A stretch of 64,000 nucleotides of DNA from Flavobacterium gillisiae (lineage in GTDB: Bacteria; Bacteroidota; Bacteroidia; Flavobacteriales; Flavobacteriaceae): positions 1 to 64,000 of the forward strand of contig NZ_FNRD01000005.1 of NCBI RefSeq assembly GCF_900107635.1, read 5' to 3'. A model generated the notes under the pieces. It saw only the letters and a program-made list of their open reading frames with translations. It had not been told where the DNA came from and searched no databases. Below are positions 38,107 to 45,931 of the stretch, in pieces. Each line of letters opens with the position of its first letter. Position 1 is the stretch's first letter. Made by a program: the position numbers and the translations under genes.

Positions 38107-38628
38107 ATATAGCTAATTTTTAAATAAACTGTTGAGTGATATTATAAAACCAAAATTATTTGGCAGTATATTTAGATATGTTGAAATTAAAATTTTTGAA
38201 GGCTAATATTATAGTGAGCCAATATCAAATATAGTAAAAAAATTAGTTTAGCGTTTTTATTTCCCTAAATGTTGACATTATAGTAAGTTTTACAGAGAGA
38301 AACTAATTTACGCTTTCATATAAATTATAATGTTGTGAATATTATGTCCCATTTTCATATCAGAACTGAGATGTGAAACATTTTAAAAAGCCAGGGTATT
38401 AAAAGGAAAATAGCTTACCAGATAATTATAAATTGTTATTTAAGAAGTAACGGCAAGAAACTGAGAAGCGATATCAAAATGAAATTCCTAGAATCTTTCT
38501 TGAGCGTTCGATAGTGCTGTTATTAGTCAAATGTTAATTTATATATTAATTTATAAAATATACGTATTTATCAAGGGCTTTATTTATTTTTGCTGTAAAA
38601 TAGCTATTATAATTACGAAATTAGTAAC
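38107..38628. other. 522-bp divergent intergenic region
   Basis: AT-rich region between the ligase-like gene and proline dehydrogenase. TATTTTTG at 38587-38594 could be the -7 box of the latter, but no -33 TTG is at the right distance. I see no RNA gene, riboswitch or coding frame. Confidence 0.4.
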
Positions 38629-39792
38629 ATGGAAAAAATATTCAATAATACACAAGTAGCCTTCGCATTAAAAAGTGATACAGAACTTGATAGAGCGTAC
38701 TTTCTTTTTAAAATGATTTCCAATCAACCATTGGTTCGAATAGGAGCTGCGGTTACTAATTTCGCATTGAATGCACATCTACCAGTCGAAGGTTTGATAC
38801 GTGCTACGGTTTTTGATCATTTTTGTGGAGGAGTAAATGAAAATGACTGCCTTTCTGTTGTTGATAGAATGTATACTAAAGGAGTTTCTTCTGTATTGGA
38901 TTATTCTGTAGAAGGCAAAGAGGAGGAAGATCAGTTTGATGCTGCATTAGCAATGACTTTAAAAACAGTAGAATTTGCAAAAGAACGTCTAGCAATACCG
39001 TTTGCTGTTTTTAAACCAACAGGTCTCGGTCGTTTTGAATTGTATGAGAAACTTGGAGAAAAAAAGGCTTTAACGCCAAAAGAGCAAGAGGAATGGGATC
39101 GAGTAGTAGCTCGTTTTGATTTGGTCTGCAGCGAAGCACATAAAAAAAATGTAGCATTACTTATTGACGGTGAAGAGAGTTGGATGCAAGATGCCGCTGA
39201 TGATTTGGTTACTGAGATGATGCGCAAATACAATAAAGAAAAAGCAATTGTTTTCAATACGTTACAAATGTACCGTTGGGATCGATTGGATTACTTGAAA
39301 AAGTTACATGATCAGGCAAAGAACGAAGGTTTTTTTATCGGTATGAAGTTGGTTCGTGGTGCCTACATGGAAAAAGAAAATAACAGAGCGGAAGAAAAAG
39401 GATATCCTACGCCCATTTGTTCGTCAAAGGAAGCTACAGATGCTAATTACGATGCAGCAGTCCATTATATGATTGATCATTTAGAGATTATGTCTATTTT
39501 TGCAGGTACTCACAATGAAGAAAGTACTTACAATTTAATGGAGCTAATGCAATCAAAAGGAGTATCTACTAAGGATGATAGAATTTGGTTTGGTCAGTTG
39601 TATGGTATGAGTGACAATATCAGTTACAACCTAGCTGATCATGATTACAATGTCGCCAAATATTTACCTTTTGGTCCCGTAAAAGATGTTATGCCGTACT
39701 TGATTCGTCGTGCAGAAGAAAACACTTCAGTAGCTGGGCAAACTAGTCGTGAGTTAGAAATGATAAAAGCAGAACGCAAAAGAAGAAAATAA
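38629..39792 (+). CDS. Proline dehydrogenase
   Basis: A 387-residue FAD enzyme that oxidises proline to pyrroline-5-carboxylate. MKLVRGAYMEKENNRAEEKG is the substrate-binding block (RGAYMEKE), FAGTHNEES and GQLYGMSDNISYNLA follow, and the C-terminal VMPYLIRRAEENTSVAGQTS is typical of the PutA PRODH domain. It is a stand-alone enzyme without the P5C dehydrogenase part, which is not in the window. Confidence 0.93.
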   Translation: MEKIFNNTQVAFALKSDTELDRAYFLFKMISNQPLVRIGAAVTNFALNAHLPVEGLIRATVFDHFCGGVNENDCLSVVDRMYTKGVSSVLDYSVEGKEEEDQFDAALAMTLKTVEFAKERLAIPFAVFKPTGLGRFELYEKLGEKKALTPKEQEEWDRVVARFDLVCSEAHKKNVALLIDGEESWMQDAADDLVTEMMRKYNKEKAIVFNTLQMYRWDRLDYLKKLHDQAKNEGFFIGMKLVRGAYMEKENNRAEEKGYPTPICSSKEATDANYDAAVHYMIDHLEIMSIFAGTHNEESTYNLMELMQSKGVSTKDDRIWFGQLYGMSDNISYNLADHDYNVAKYLPFGPVKDVMPYLIRRAEENTSVAGQTSRELEMIKAERKRRK

Positions 39793-39813
39793 TCTTAGTT
39801 TTTGATTAAAATT

Positions 39814-39848
39814 AAAAAGGTTTCGCCGTAATAGCGAAACCTTTTTTG
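39814..39848. terminator. Bidirectional terminator
   Basis: AAAAAGGTTTCGC and GCGAAACCTTTTTT arms around a seven-base loop, between convergent genes. Confidence 0.85.
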
Positions 39849-39871
39849 TTTTCAAATGCGTTTTGTTTTAT

Positions 39872-41191
39872 TTAGAAAGAAACTTGAAACTGTAAAACAA
39901 TCATACTTTTACGATCACTTTGAGGATATTGAGCGCCTGTTTTTTCAAAAATCGCTCTATTTTGGTATCCTAAACTTACTTTAGGTCCCAAAGTTCCTGT
40001 TAAGTAATAATTTGCTCCTAATTCATACAAACTCATTGGATTTTCTAAAGCTTCTAAGTCGGCAATTTGACCCGCTGCATAAACTTGTAGTCTTCCTTTT
40101 GTACTGGGATTTGCAGGTTTTGCAAATAAGTAACCTATTTGACCATAATAAATATTACCAGTACCAACACCAATAAATCCGTTTCCAGATCCGTTTAAAA
40201 GAGAGCCATCTACAATGGCAGGGTCAGGAGTAGCAATACTCCTTGTGTAATTTTTTCCAAAACTACAGTTGTTATATGCAGCATAAAGGGTTAAAGCATC
40301 TCCTTTAGCACTAATTGGTTTATCATAAAAAAGATCTAAACCTAGTACATTCATATCGTCATATAAAACTCCAGCAGCATTATTAGGATCTACTCTCCAC
40401 ATTGATTTTGCTTGCGTTAAATATCCTAAACCAACATTGAATATCTTTTTTGTACCTAAATAAGTTCCTTTATTATACGGTTCAGTATTTGATTCTTTGT
40501 CTGCAAAAGCATAAGTTAACATTCCAGTATATTGTGCCTTAGGTGTGTGCGTGCTTATCGTCGAGTTTAGATTTAAAGTACTCGTTGCATTGCGGTAAGG
40601 ATTCGTTATGGCAACACGGTAACTCAATTTGTCAAACATCCCTTTGGCATAAATACTTAAATTTCTATTTCCAAAAGTAGATGAAATATTAATGTTTTGC
40701 TGATAAATAGGAGCGTCTAGCGTAAGTTGAGAAGAGGAACTATTTGCCGAATATCTTGTCGTTCCTGCTCCCCAAGCGGTTAATCCTCCACCAAGATGAA
40801 ATTTATCATTAAAATGGTATTCTCCAATAGCGTCTAAAACAGATAACGGCGTATTTGAAGGTCCTGTGTTTTGAGTGAAATTAATATTGTTTTGACCTAG
40901 CTGAAGGTGAAAAAACACATTGTCAGTAAGCATTCCCATAGCTTGTAATCGCAATCTTCTAATAACAATATCAGTAGATTGTGCGACCACATTATCTCCA
41001 ATTTTACTATTTGGGTTTAGCTCTGTGTAGCGCGCCCATAGTTGAAAATTGGCACCAAATTTAATGTATTTTTTTCCGTCTTCGGATAAGTTTACTTTAA
41101 ATGGATTTTTAGTTTCTTGTGCCTGGAAGGCAAATGATTTTAAAAACAGCAAGAAGATTAGTGCAGCTGTTTTAGTTAATTTTTGTTTCAT
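39872..41191 (-). CDS. Porin-like outer-membrane protein
   Basis: A 439-residue protein with a signal peptide (AALIFLLFLKSFAFQAQ) and strand-rich sequence, including KYIKFGANFQLWARYTELNP and a final SMIVLQFQVSF ending in Phe, the usual outer-membrane barrel ending. It resembles Bacteroidota phosphate-selective-porin-like proteins. Solute unknown. It lies 14 bases after the ABC exporter on the same strand, but the pairing may be incidental. Confidence 0.75.
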   Translation of the reverse strand: MKQKLTKTAALIFLLFLKSFAFQAQETKNPFKVNLSEDGKKYIKFGANFQLWARYTELNPNSKIGDNVVAQSTDIVIRRLRLQAMGMLTDNVFFHLQLGQNNINFTQNTGPSNTPLSVLDAIGEYHFNDKFHLGGGLTAWGAGTTRYSANSSSSQLTLDAPIYQQNINISSTFGNRNLSIYAKGMFDKLSYRVAITNPYRNATSTLNLNSTISTHTPKAQYTGMLTYAFADKESNTEPYNKGTYLGTKKIFNVGLGYLTQAKSMWRVDPNNAAGVLYDDMNVLGLDLFYDKPISAKGDALTLYAAYNNCSFGKNYTRSIATPDPAIVDGSLLNGSGNGFIGVGTGNIYYGQIGYLFAKPANPSTKGRLQVYAAGQIADLEALENPMSLYELGANYYLTGTLGPKVSLGYQNRAIFEKTGAQYPQSDRKSMIVLQFQVSF

Positions 41192-41205
41192 TAGTTGTTT
41201 GTAGA

Positions 41206-42993
41206 TTAAAAGTCAGTAAATTGTAAGTTGCTTAAATTTTTATATTTACCGTTTTCTAAAGCGATTAGCTCTTGATGCGTACCTTGTTCTGTTATTTCGC
41301 CATTATCAAGTACTAATATTTGATCAGCACTACGTATTGTAGAAAGGCGGTGAGCAATAATGATACTTGTTCTTCCTTGCATTAAAATCTCTAAAGCTTC
41401 CTGCACTAATTTTTCGCTTTCACTGTCCAGTGAAGACGTAGCTTCATCGAGAATCAATATGCTAGGGTTTTTAAGTAACGCTCTTGCAATAGCAATACGT
41501 TGTCTTTGCCCACCAGAAAGTTTTATTCCTCGTTCTCCCACAATGGTTTCAAATTTTTCAGGAAAACCTTCGATAAAATTAAAGGCGTTTGCTTGTTTGG
41601 CTGCTACAAGAATTTCTTCCTCCGTAGCATCAGGTTTTCCGTAAGCGATATTTTCTCTAATAGTTCCTCCAAAAAGAATCACATCTTGGGGAACAATACT
41701 CATATTACCTCGAAGGTTTTCTAATTCGAGATCATAAATATTTTTTCCATCAATTAGTATTTCACCTGAATCAATATCATAAAAACGTAATAATAAGGAG
41801 GCAATGGTTGATTTCCCCGTTCCACTAGGTCCAACAATAGCAATCTTTTGACCGAAATTTGCTGTAAAATTAACGTTCTTCAATACTTTTATTTCTTTTC
41901 TTGAGGGGTAACTGAAGGCTACATTTTTAAAAGTAACATTTCCTTTTATTTTTTTAATCGAAGAAGTATTTTGCTTTGAGTTGATTTTTTCTGGAGTTTC
42001 CTCCAATAGTTCAAAAACTCGCTCGGTAGCTCCAATTGCCTTTTGGATTTGCGCATACAATTCGGCAATACCTCCAAAAGAAGCTCCTACAAAAGTAGAA
42101 TACAATACAAATGAAATCAACTGGCCCACGCTCATTTCTCCACTGATACTTAATCGAACACCAAACCAAACTACGGCAACGATGGCTCCAAAGAGACAGA
42201 ATATGATAAAGGACGCGAAGTAGCCTCTATACTTTCCTCCTTTGATGGCTAACTTTACTACTTCTTTTATTTTTCCGTCATAACGGGCAATTTCGTACCA
42301 TTCATTGGCGAAAGCCTTAACAATACTAATTCCTTGCATCGTTTCCTCTACAATAACCTGGCTTTCTGCTACTTGATCTTGTACGCTTTTTGAAAATTTT
42401 CGAATAAACCGACCAAAAACAACTGCTGCCACAGCCACTAATGGAACAACTGACAACATTAATAAGGTTAGTTTGATACTTTCGGTTGCTAATAGTGCCA
42501 CTCCACCCACAATTAAAATGAGCTGTCTAAGAAATTCAGCAATGGTAGAAGTTAAAGTATCCTGAATTTGTGTAATATCGGAACTGATTCTACTGTTTAA
42601 TTCACCAACACGCTTTTGCGAAAAGAAAGACATCGGCAGTTTTACTAAGTTGCTGTATAAAGACAGTCTTAGGTTAGCCAAAGTATGTTCCGTAAAATTG
42701 ATGAATAAGGATAATCTGAAAAACGAAAAAATGGATTGCATAAAAAGAATTCCAATCAGTAATAAAGCAATGTTATTAGCATCAGAGTAACTTTTATTCT
42801 TCACACTGTCAATTAACATTCCCATCAATTTAGGAAAAGCCAATGCCGTCGCTCCAGTAAGTAATAAAAAAACTAATCCTACATAAAATTTCCAGCGGTG
42901 AGTGTCGGCGTATTTAAATATAAGAGTTGCTTTGTTGAGAGAACTTGCGGTAATTTTTGATTTTGGTAAATCATTTTCTTTGAACCTTGCCAT
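41206..42993 (-). CDS. ABC exporter, fused permease and ATPase
   Basis: About 595 residues. Six transmembrane helices lie in residues 1-310 (ABC_membrane type 1 exporter) and the nucleotide-binding domain follows: Walker A IVGPSGTGKSTIASLLL, signature LSGGQRQRIAIARALL, Walker B ILILDEATSSLDSESE. It is MsbA/BmrA-like, so lipid, peptide or drug export. Start MARFKEND at 42993 is preferred because an upstream ATG at 43014 lies inside the promoter -7 box (43012-43019). Confidence 0.93.
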   Translation of the reverse strand: MARFKENDLPKSKITASSLNKATLIFKYADTHRWKFYVGLVFLLLTGATALAFPKLMGMLIDSVKNKSYSDANNIALLLIGILFMQSIFSFFRLSLFINFTEHTLANLRLSLYSNLVKLPMSFFSQKRVGELNSRISSDITQIQDTLTSTIAEFLRQLILIVGGVALLATESIKLTLLMLSVVPLVAVAAVVFGRFIRKFSKSVQDQVAESQVIVEETMQGISIVKAFANEWYEIARYDGKIKEVVKLAIKGGKYRGYFASFIIFCLFGAIVAVVWFGVRLSISGEMSVGQLISFVLYSTFVGASFGGIAELYAQIQKAIGATERVFELLEETPEKINSKQNTSSIKKIKGNVTFKNVAFSYPSRKEIKVLKNVNFTANFGQKIAIVGPSGTGKSTIASLLLRFYDIDSGEILIDGKNIYDLELENLRGNMSIVPQDVILFGGTIRENIAYGKPDATEEEILVAAKQANAFNFIEGFPEKFETIVGERGIKLSGGQRQRIAIARALLKNPSILILDEATSSLDSESEKLVQEALEILMQGRTSIIIAHRLSTIRSADQILVLDNGEITEQGTHQELIALENGKYKNLSNLQFTDF

Positions 42994-43011
42994 TATTTGC
43001 TGTTTATGATG

Positions 43012-43041
43012 CAAATGTAATACTATAGTGATTCATTACAA
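43012..43041 (-). promoter_or_regulatory. Promoter of the ABC exporter
   Basis: On the minus strand TTG (43041-43039), a 19-base spacer and TACATTTG (43019-43012). This puts the mRNA start near 43006 and supports the ATG at 42993. Confidence 0.65.
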
Positions 43042-43208
43042 AAAAATAGTGGTTATAGCTATTTGTATTAATGTGCTGTCAGTGAGTACGAAAGGGATTT
43101 AGAGGAAAATATTATTAATTTATTTTCATTTTTTGCTTGTAAATATAAAATCTAGGCTTATATTTGCACTCGCAATAAGGAACAAGAAATTATTCGAATT
43201 GTGAAATA

Positions 43209-43283
43209 GGGCGATTAGCTCAGCTGGTTCAGAGCACCTCGTTTACACCGAGGGGGTCGGGGGTTCGAACCCCTCATCGCCCA
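43209..43283 (+). tRNA. tRNA-Val (anticodon UAC)
   Basis: A 75-nt cloverleaf. Acceptor GGGCGAT pairs with ATCGCCC. The D arm is GCTCAGCTGGTTCAGAGC, the anticodon stem CCTCG/CGAGG encloses the loop TTTACAC with anticodon TAC, and the T arm is GGGGG-TTCGAAC-CCCTC. The CCA end is not encoded. A terminator follows at once. Confidence 0.97.
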
Positions 43284-43318
43284 CAAAACTTCTCAAGAAA
43301 TTGAGGAGTTTTTTTTTG
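43284..43318 (+). terminator. Terminator of tRNA-Val (copy 1 of a direct repeat)
   Basis: AACTTCTCAA and TTGAGGAGTT arms around GAAA, then a T9 run counted from the arm. A nearly identical copy with one substitution and one T fewer lies at 44824-44859. Confidence 0.85.
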
Positions 43319-43394
43319 CTTTATATTTCCCCACAACTTTTTGTCTTGATCCCCTTTTATCTTGATTTAAAAATATTTTTGAAACTTTCATTAA

Positions 43395-43438
43395 TTGACA
43401 TAAGTCAAATTTTTTGATAAAAAACAACTTTAGATTTG
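43395..43438 (+). promoter_or_regulatory. FNR-like palindrome and -7 box upstream of ribB
   Basis: TTGACATAAGTCAA (43395-43408) is a perfect TTGAC-N4-GTCAA palindrome, close to the FNR consensus TTGAT-N4-ATCAA. TAGATTTG (43431-43438) is a canonical -7 box, but there is no -33 TTG at the right spacing. The palindrome centre falls about 42 bases upstream of the expected transcription start, the class II activator position. The Crp/Fnr protein two genes along is the obvious candidate ligand. Confidence 0.6.
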
Positions 43439-43467
43439 CATCAAGTAAAATTTAAATCACGTAAATC

Positions 43468-44133
43468 ATGATGGTAGCTATAGAATCAAATCCGTTAGAA
43501 AAATTTGGAAGTACAAGTCAAGAACGTTTAGAAAACGCATTTAAACATCTTCAAAACGGAAAAGGAATAATTTTAACGGATGATAAAGACAGAGAAAATG
43601 AGGGAGATTTAATTTTTTCGGCCCATAATTTATCTACTGAGAACATGGCGTTAATGATTAGAGAATGCAGTGGTATCGTATGTCTTTGTTTATCTAATGA
43701 AAAAGCGGACAAACTGGCCTTACCGTATATGGTTAAGGAAAATACGAGTAGTTTTCAAACTCCATTTACAATTTCTATCGAGGCCAAAGTAGGTGTTACT
43801 ACAGGTGTTTCAGCAGCAGATAGATTGAAAACTATTCAGGTTGCTTGTGCTGAAAATGCAAGTAGTTCTGATTTAGCTAAGCCTGGTCACATTTTTCCAT
43901 TACGAGGAAGAAATAATGGAGTGTTAGAAAGGAAAGGGCATACTGAAGGGAGTATGGATTTAATGAAATTAGCGGGATTAGAGCCAGAAGCAGTGCTTTG
44001 TGAGTTAATGAACGCTGATGGAACAATGGCAGACATTGATACTATCGTAAAATTTGCGGATAAACATGATTTAGTTGTTTTATCTATAGAAGATATTATT
44101 CATTATCGTAAATTTGTTAGAGACTATAATTAA
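43468..44133 (+). CDS. ribB: 3,4-dihydroxy-2-butanone-4-phosphate synthase, stand-alone
   Basis: A 221-residue riboflavin-pathway enzyme that converts ribulose 5-phosphate to dihydroxybutanone phosphate. GIILTDDKDRENEGDLIFSA holds the acidic metal ligands, VGVTTGVSAADRLKTIQ the substrate loop, and GHIFPLRGRNNGVLERKGHT the second block. Length and sequence resemble single-domain E. coli RibB, not the fused RibBA usual in Bacteroidota. Two ATGs (43468, 43471) are possible. It abuts the Crp/Fnr gene with no gap. Both lie between copies of the tRNA terminator, so lateral acquisition is plausible. Confidence 0.92.
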   Translation: MMVAIESNPLEKFGSTSQERLENAFKHLQNGKGIILTDDKDRENEGDLIFSAHNLSTENMALMIRECSGIVCLCLSNEKADKLALPYMVKENTSSFQTPFTISIEAKVGVTTGVSAADRLKTIQVACAENASSSDLAKPGHIFPLRGRNNGVLERKGHTEGSMDLMKLAGLEPEAVLCELMNADGTMADIDTIVKFADKHDLVVLSIEDIIHYRKFVRDYN

Positions 44134-44709
44134 ATGAACGAATTCGACGAGCTTGCAGCTTACTTAAAAAAAAATATTGATTTTGGAGAGGAAGATTTAA
44201 AAATAATTCTGTCTTATTTTAAAATTATAAAAAAGAATAAGAATGAAATCTTACTTGCACATGGAAAAGTTAGTGAGTTTAGTTATTTTGTAAAGAAAGG
44301 ATGCCTTAGAATTTATTTTATAAATAATGAAGGAAAAGATAGCACTCGATATATTGCCTTTGAAAATCAATTTGCCACAGCTCTAGTCAGTTTTATAACA
44401 AAGGAGCCAGCGGAGGAAATTATTCAGGCGATTGAAAATTCAGAACTTTTCTGCATTAGTCACGACGATTTTAGACATCTTATGAAAATTGTTCCCAAAT
44501 GGAAGGACTTTTATACTATTTATTTAGAAAAAGCATACGTTAATAATTCAAAAAGATTAATGTCGTTTACGACTTTGGATGCGGCAGAAAGATATGATCA
44601 GTTATTTAAAATAAACCCAAATATTGTTAAACGGCTTCCCAATAAAATCGTAGCTTCTTATATTAATATTTCTAATGAAACACTGAGCAGAATAAAATCT
44701 AAAATTTAA
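44134..44709 (+). CDS. Crp/Fnr-family transcriptional regulator
   Basis: A 191-residue protein. The cyclic-nucleotide-binding-like domain covers about 1-130 (LAHGKVSEFSYFVKKGCLRI) and the C-terminal HTH is LPNKIVASYINISNETLSRI. The recognition helix ETLSR fits the E-x-x-S-R pattern that reads TTGA half-sites in FNR. No Cys cluster for a [4Fe-4S] centre is visible, so it is not an oxygen-sensing FNR. It starts at the base after the ribB stop and probably regulates the ribB promoter through the palindrome at 43395-43408. Confidence 0.87.
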   Translation: MNEFDELAAYLKKNIDFGEEDLKIILSYFKIIKKNKNEILLAHGKVSEFSYFVKKGCLRIYFINNEGKDSTRYIAFENQFATALVSFITKEPAEEIIQAIENSELFCISHDDFRHLMKIVPKWKDFYTIYLEKAYVNNSKRLMSFTTLDAAERYDQLFKINPNIVKRLPNKIVASYINISNETLSRIKSKI

Positions 44710-44823
44710 GAATATATTAGATGTAAATAGTATTACAACTATGTTTTCTGGGTTAATATTTTTACGATCTGTTACTATAGTGTTAATTCTAAAATATATG
44801 GAGGATTCTCTGTTGGAAAAATG

Positions 44824-44859
44824 CACAAAACTTTTCAAGAAATTGAGGAGTTTTTTTTG
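44824..44859 (+). repeat. Direct repeat of the tRNA-Val 3' flank and terminator (copy 2)
   Basis: CACAAAACTTTTCAAGAAAT and the following TTGAGGAGTT plus T8 repeat the sequence at 43282-43318 with one C-to-T change and one T fewer. The C-to-T change leaves an almost intact hairpin (G-U pair), so it also works as the terminator of the Crp/Fnr gene. The two copies are about 1.54 kb apart. Confidence 0.85.
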
Positions 44860-44946
44860 TTCTTAATTTTCGTAACTGAAGAAGCTCTTAAATAAATCAA
44901 AGATAAACTTAGCAGTGAAGTAGGCATAAATCATTAAATTTACAGA

Positions 44947-45864
44947 ATGATTACAAAGAAAAAAACAAACTGGTTCGGAATGCTTTTTGAATGGAACGGT
45001 TCAGTCCTTCCTCAATTATTACCTCGCTTATTTATACTTTTCCTCTACACGACTGCTATTGTCTATTTTAGAGATTCTTTACTCGAATATCATCTTTATA
45101 TTAACCCAGCAATTTTTACTCTTTTTGGAATTGCCTTAGCTATTTTTTTGGGATTTAGAAATACGGTTAGTTACGATCGATTTTGGGAAGGTAGAAAGCT
45201 TTGGGGCGCACTCTTAAATGATACACGCTCACTTGCTCGCCAATCACATACGCTAATCGATGGAGTGGATTATGAAAAACAACGAACTCATTTCATACAA
45301 ATGCTTGCAGCGTTAGTTCATGCTTTAAAACACCAGTTAAGAGAAACAAATCCTGACGCAGATCTGGAGCGCCTTTTAATGAATTCGTATAATAAAAAAC
45401 TACAAATCGCTGTTTTTAAGCCCATTGTTATTCTAAAAGAATTGGGTATTTGGGTAAATAGAGCGAAAAATGATGGAAAATTAGACAGTATAACACAGAT
45501 TGCTTTTGATGAAAATCTTAATAAATTATCAGATATTATAGGAGGGTGTGAAAGAATAGCTAGTACTCCCATACCGTATACGTATAGTGTCTTATTACAT
45601 CGTACAGTATATATTTATTGTTTTTTACTTCCTTTTGGTTTTGGGGAAAGTATGTTGTGGACTTTGCCGTTTGTGATCGTTTTTATTGCTTACACCTTTG
45701 TGGCTCTTGAAGCAATTGCAGATGAATTAGAAGATCCATTTGGTGTTGAACCCAATGATTTAGCCTTAGATGCGATGTCTGCAATGATTGAAAATACGCT
45801 GTTGGAGCTTGATAATAAACATATTGAACCTATAAAAAAAACCAAAGGGTATTACATCACTTAG
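44947..45864 (+). CDS. Bestrophin-family (UPF0187) anion channel
   Basis: A 305-residue membrane protein. LGFRNTVSYDRFWEGRKLWG near the N-terminus and the C-terminal IADELEDPFGVEPNDLALDA are family hallmarks, and hydrophobic spans lie near 25-80 and 215-250. Bacterial homologues form pentameric ion channels. No operon partner is evident. Confidence 0.9.
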   Translation: MITKKKTNWFGMLFEWNGSVLPQLLPRLFILFLYTTAIVYFRDSLLEYHLYINPAIFTLFGIALAIFLGFRNTVSYDRFWEGRKLWGALLNDTRSLARQSHTLIDGVDYEKQRTHFIQMLAALVHALKHQLRETNPDADLERLLMNSYNKKLQIAVFKPIVILKELGIWVNRAKNDGKLDSITQIAFDENLNKLSDIIGGCERIASTPIPYTYSVLLHRTVYIYCFLLPFGFGESMLWTLPFVIVFIAYTFVALEAIADELEDPFGVEPNDLALDAMSAMIENTLLELDNKHIEPIKKTKGYYIT

Positions 45865-45931
45865 GTTTTATATGATAAAAAGATAAGTACTAGATTAATT
45901 TATAAATGAGATTAAGTTAATATCATGCCTT

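Noticed and set aside
43468..44709. Integrase-bearing genomic island
   Set aside because: Only ribB and a regulator lie between the terminator copies; no integrase or relaxase is present, so only a small islet is proposed.
44602..44838. 78-codon minus-strand frame
   Set aside because: Overlaps the end of the Crp/Fnr gene and the terminator repeat; reads through non-coding DNA.
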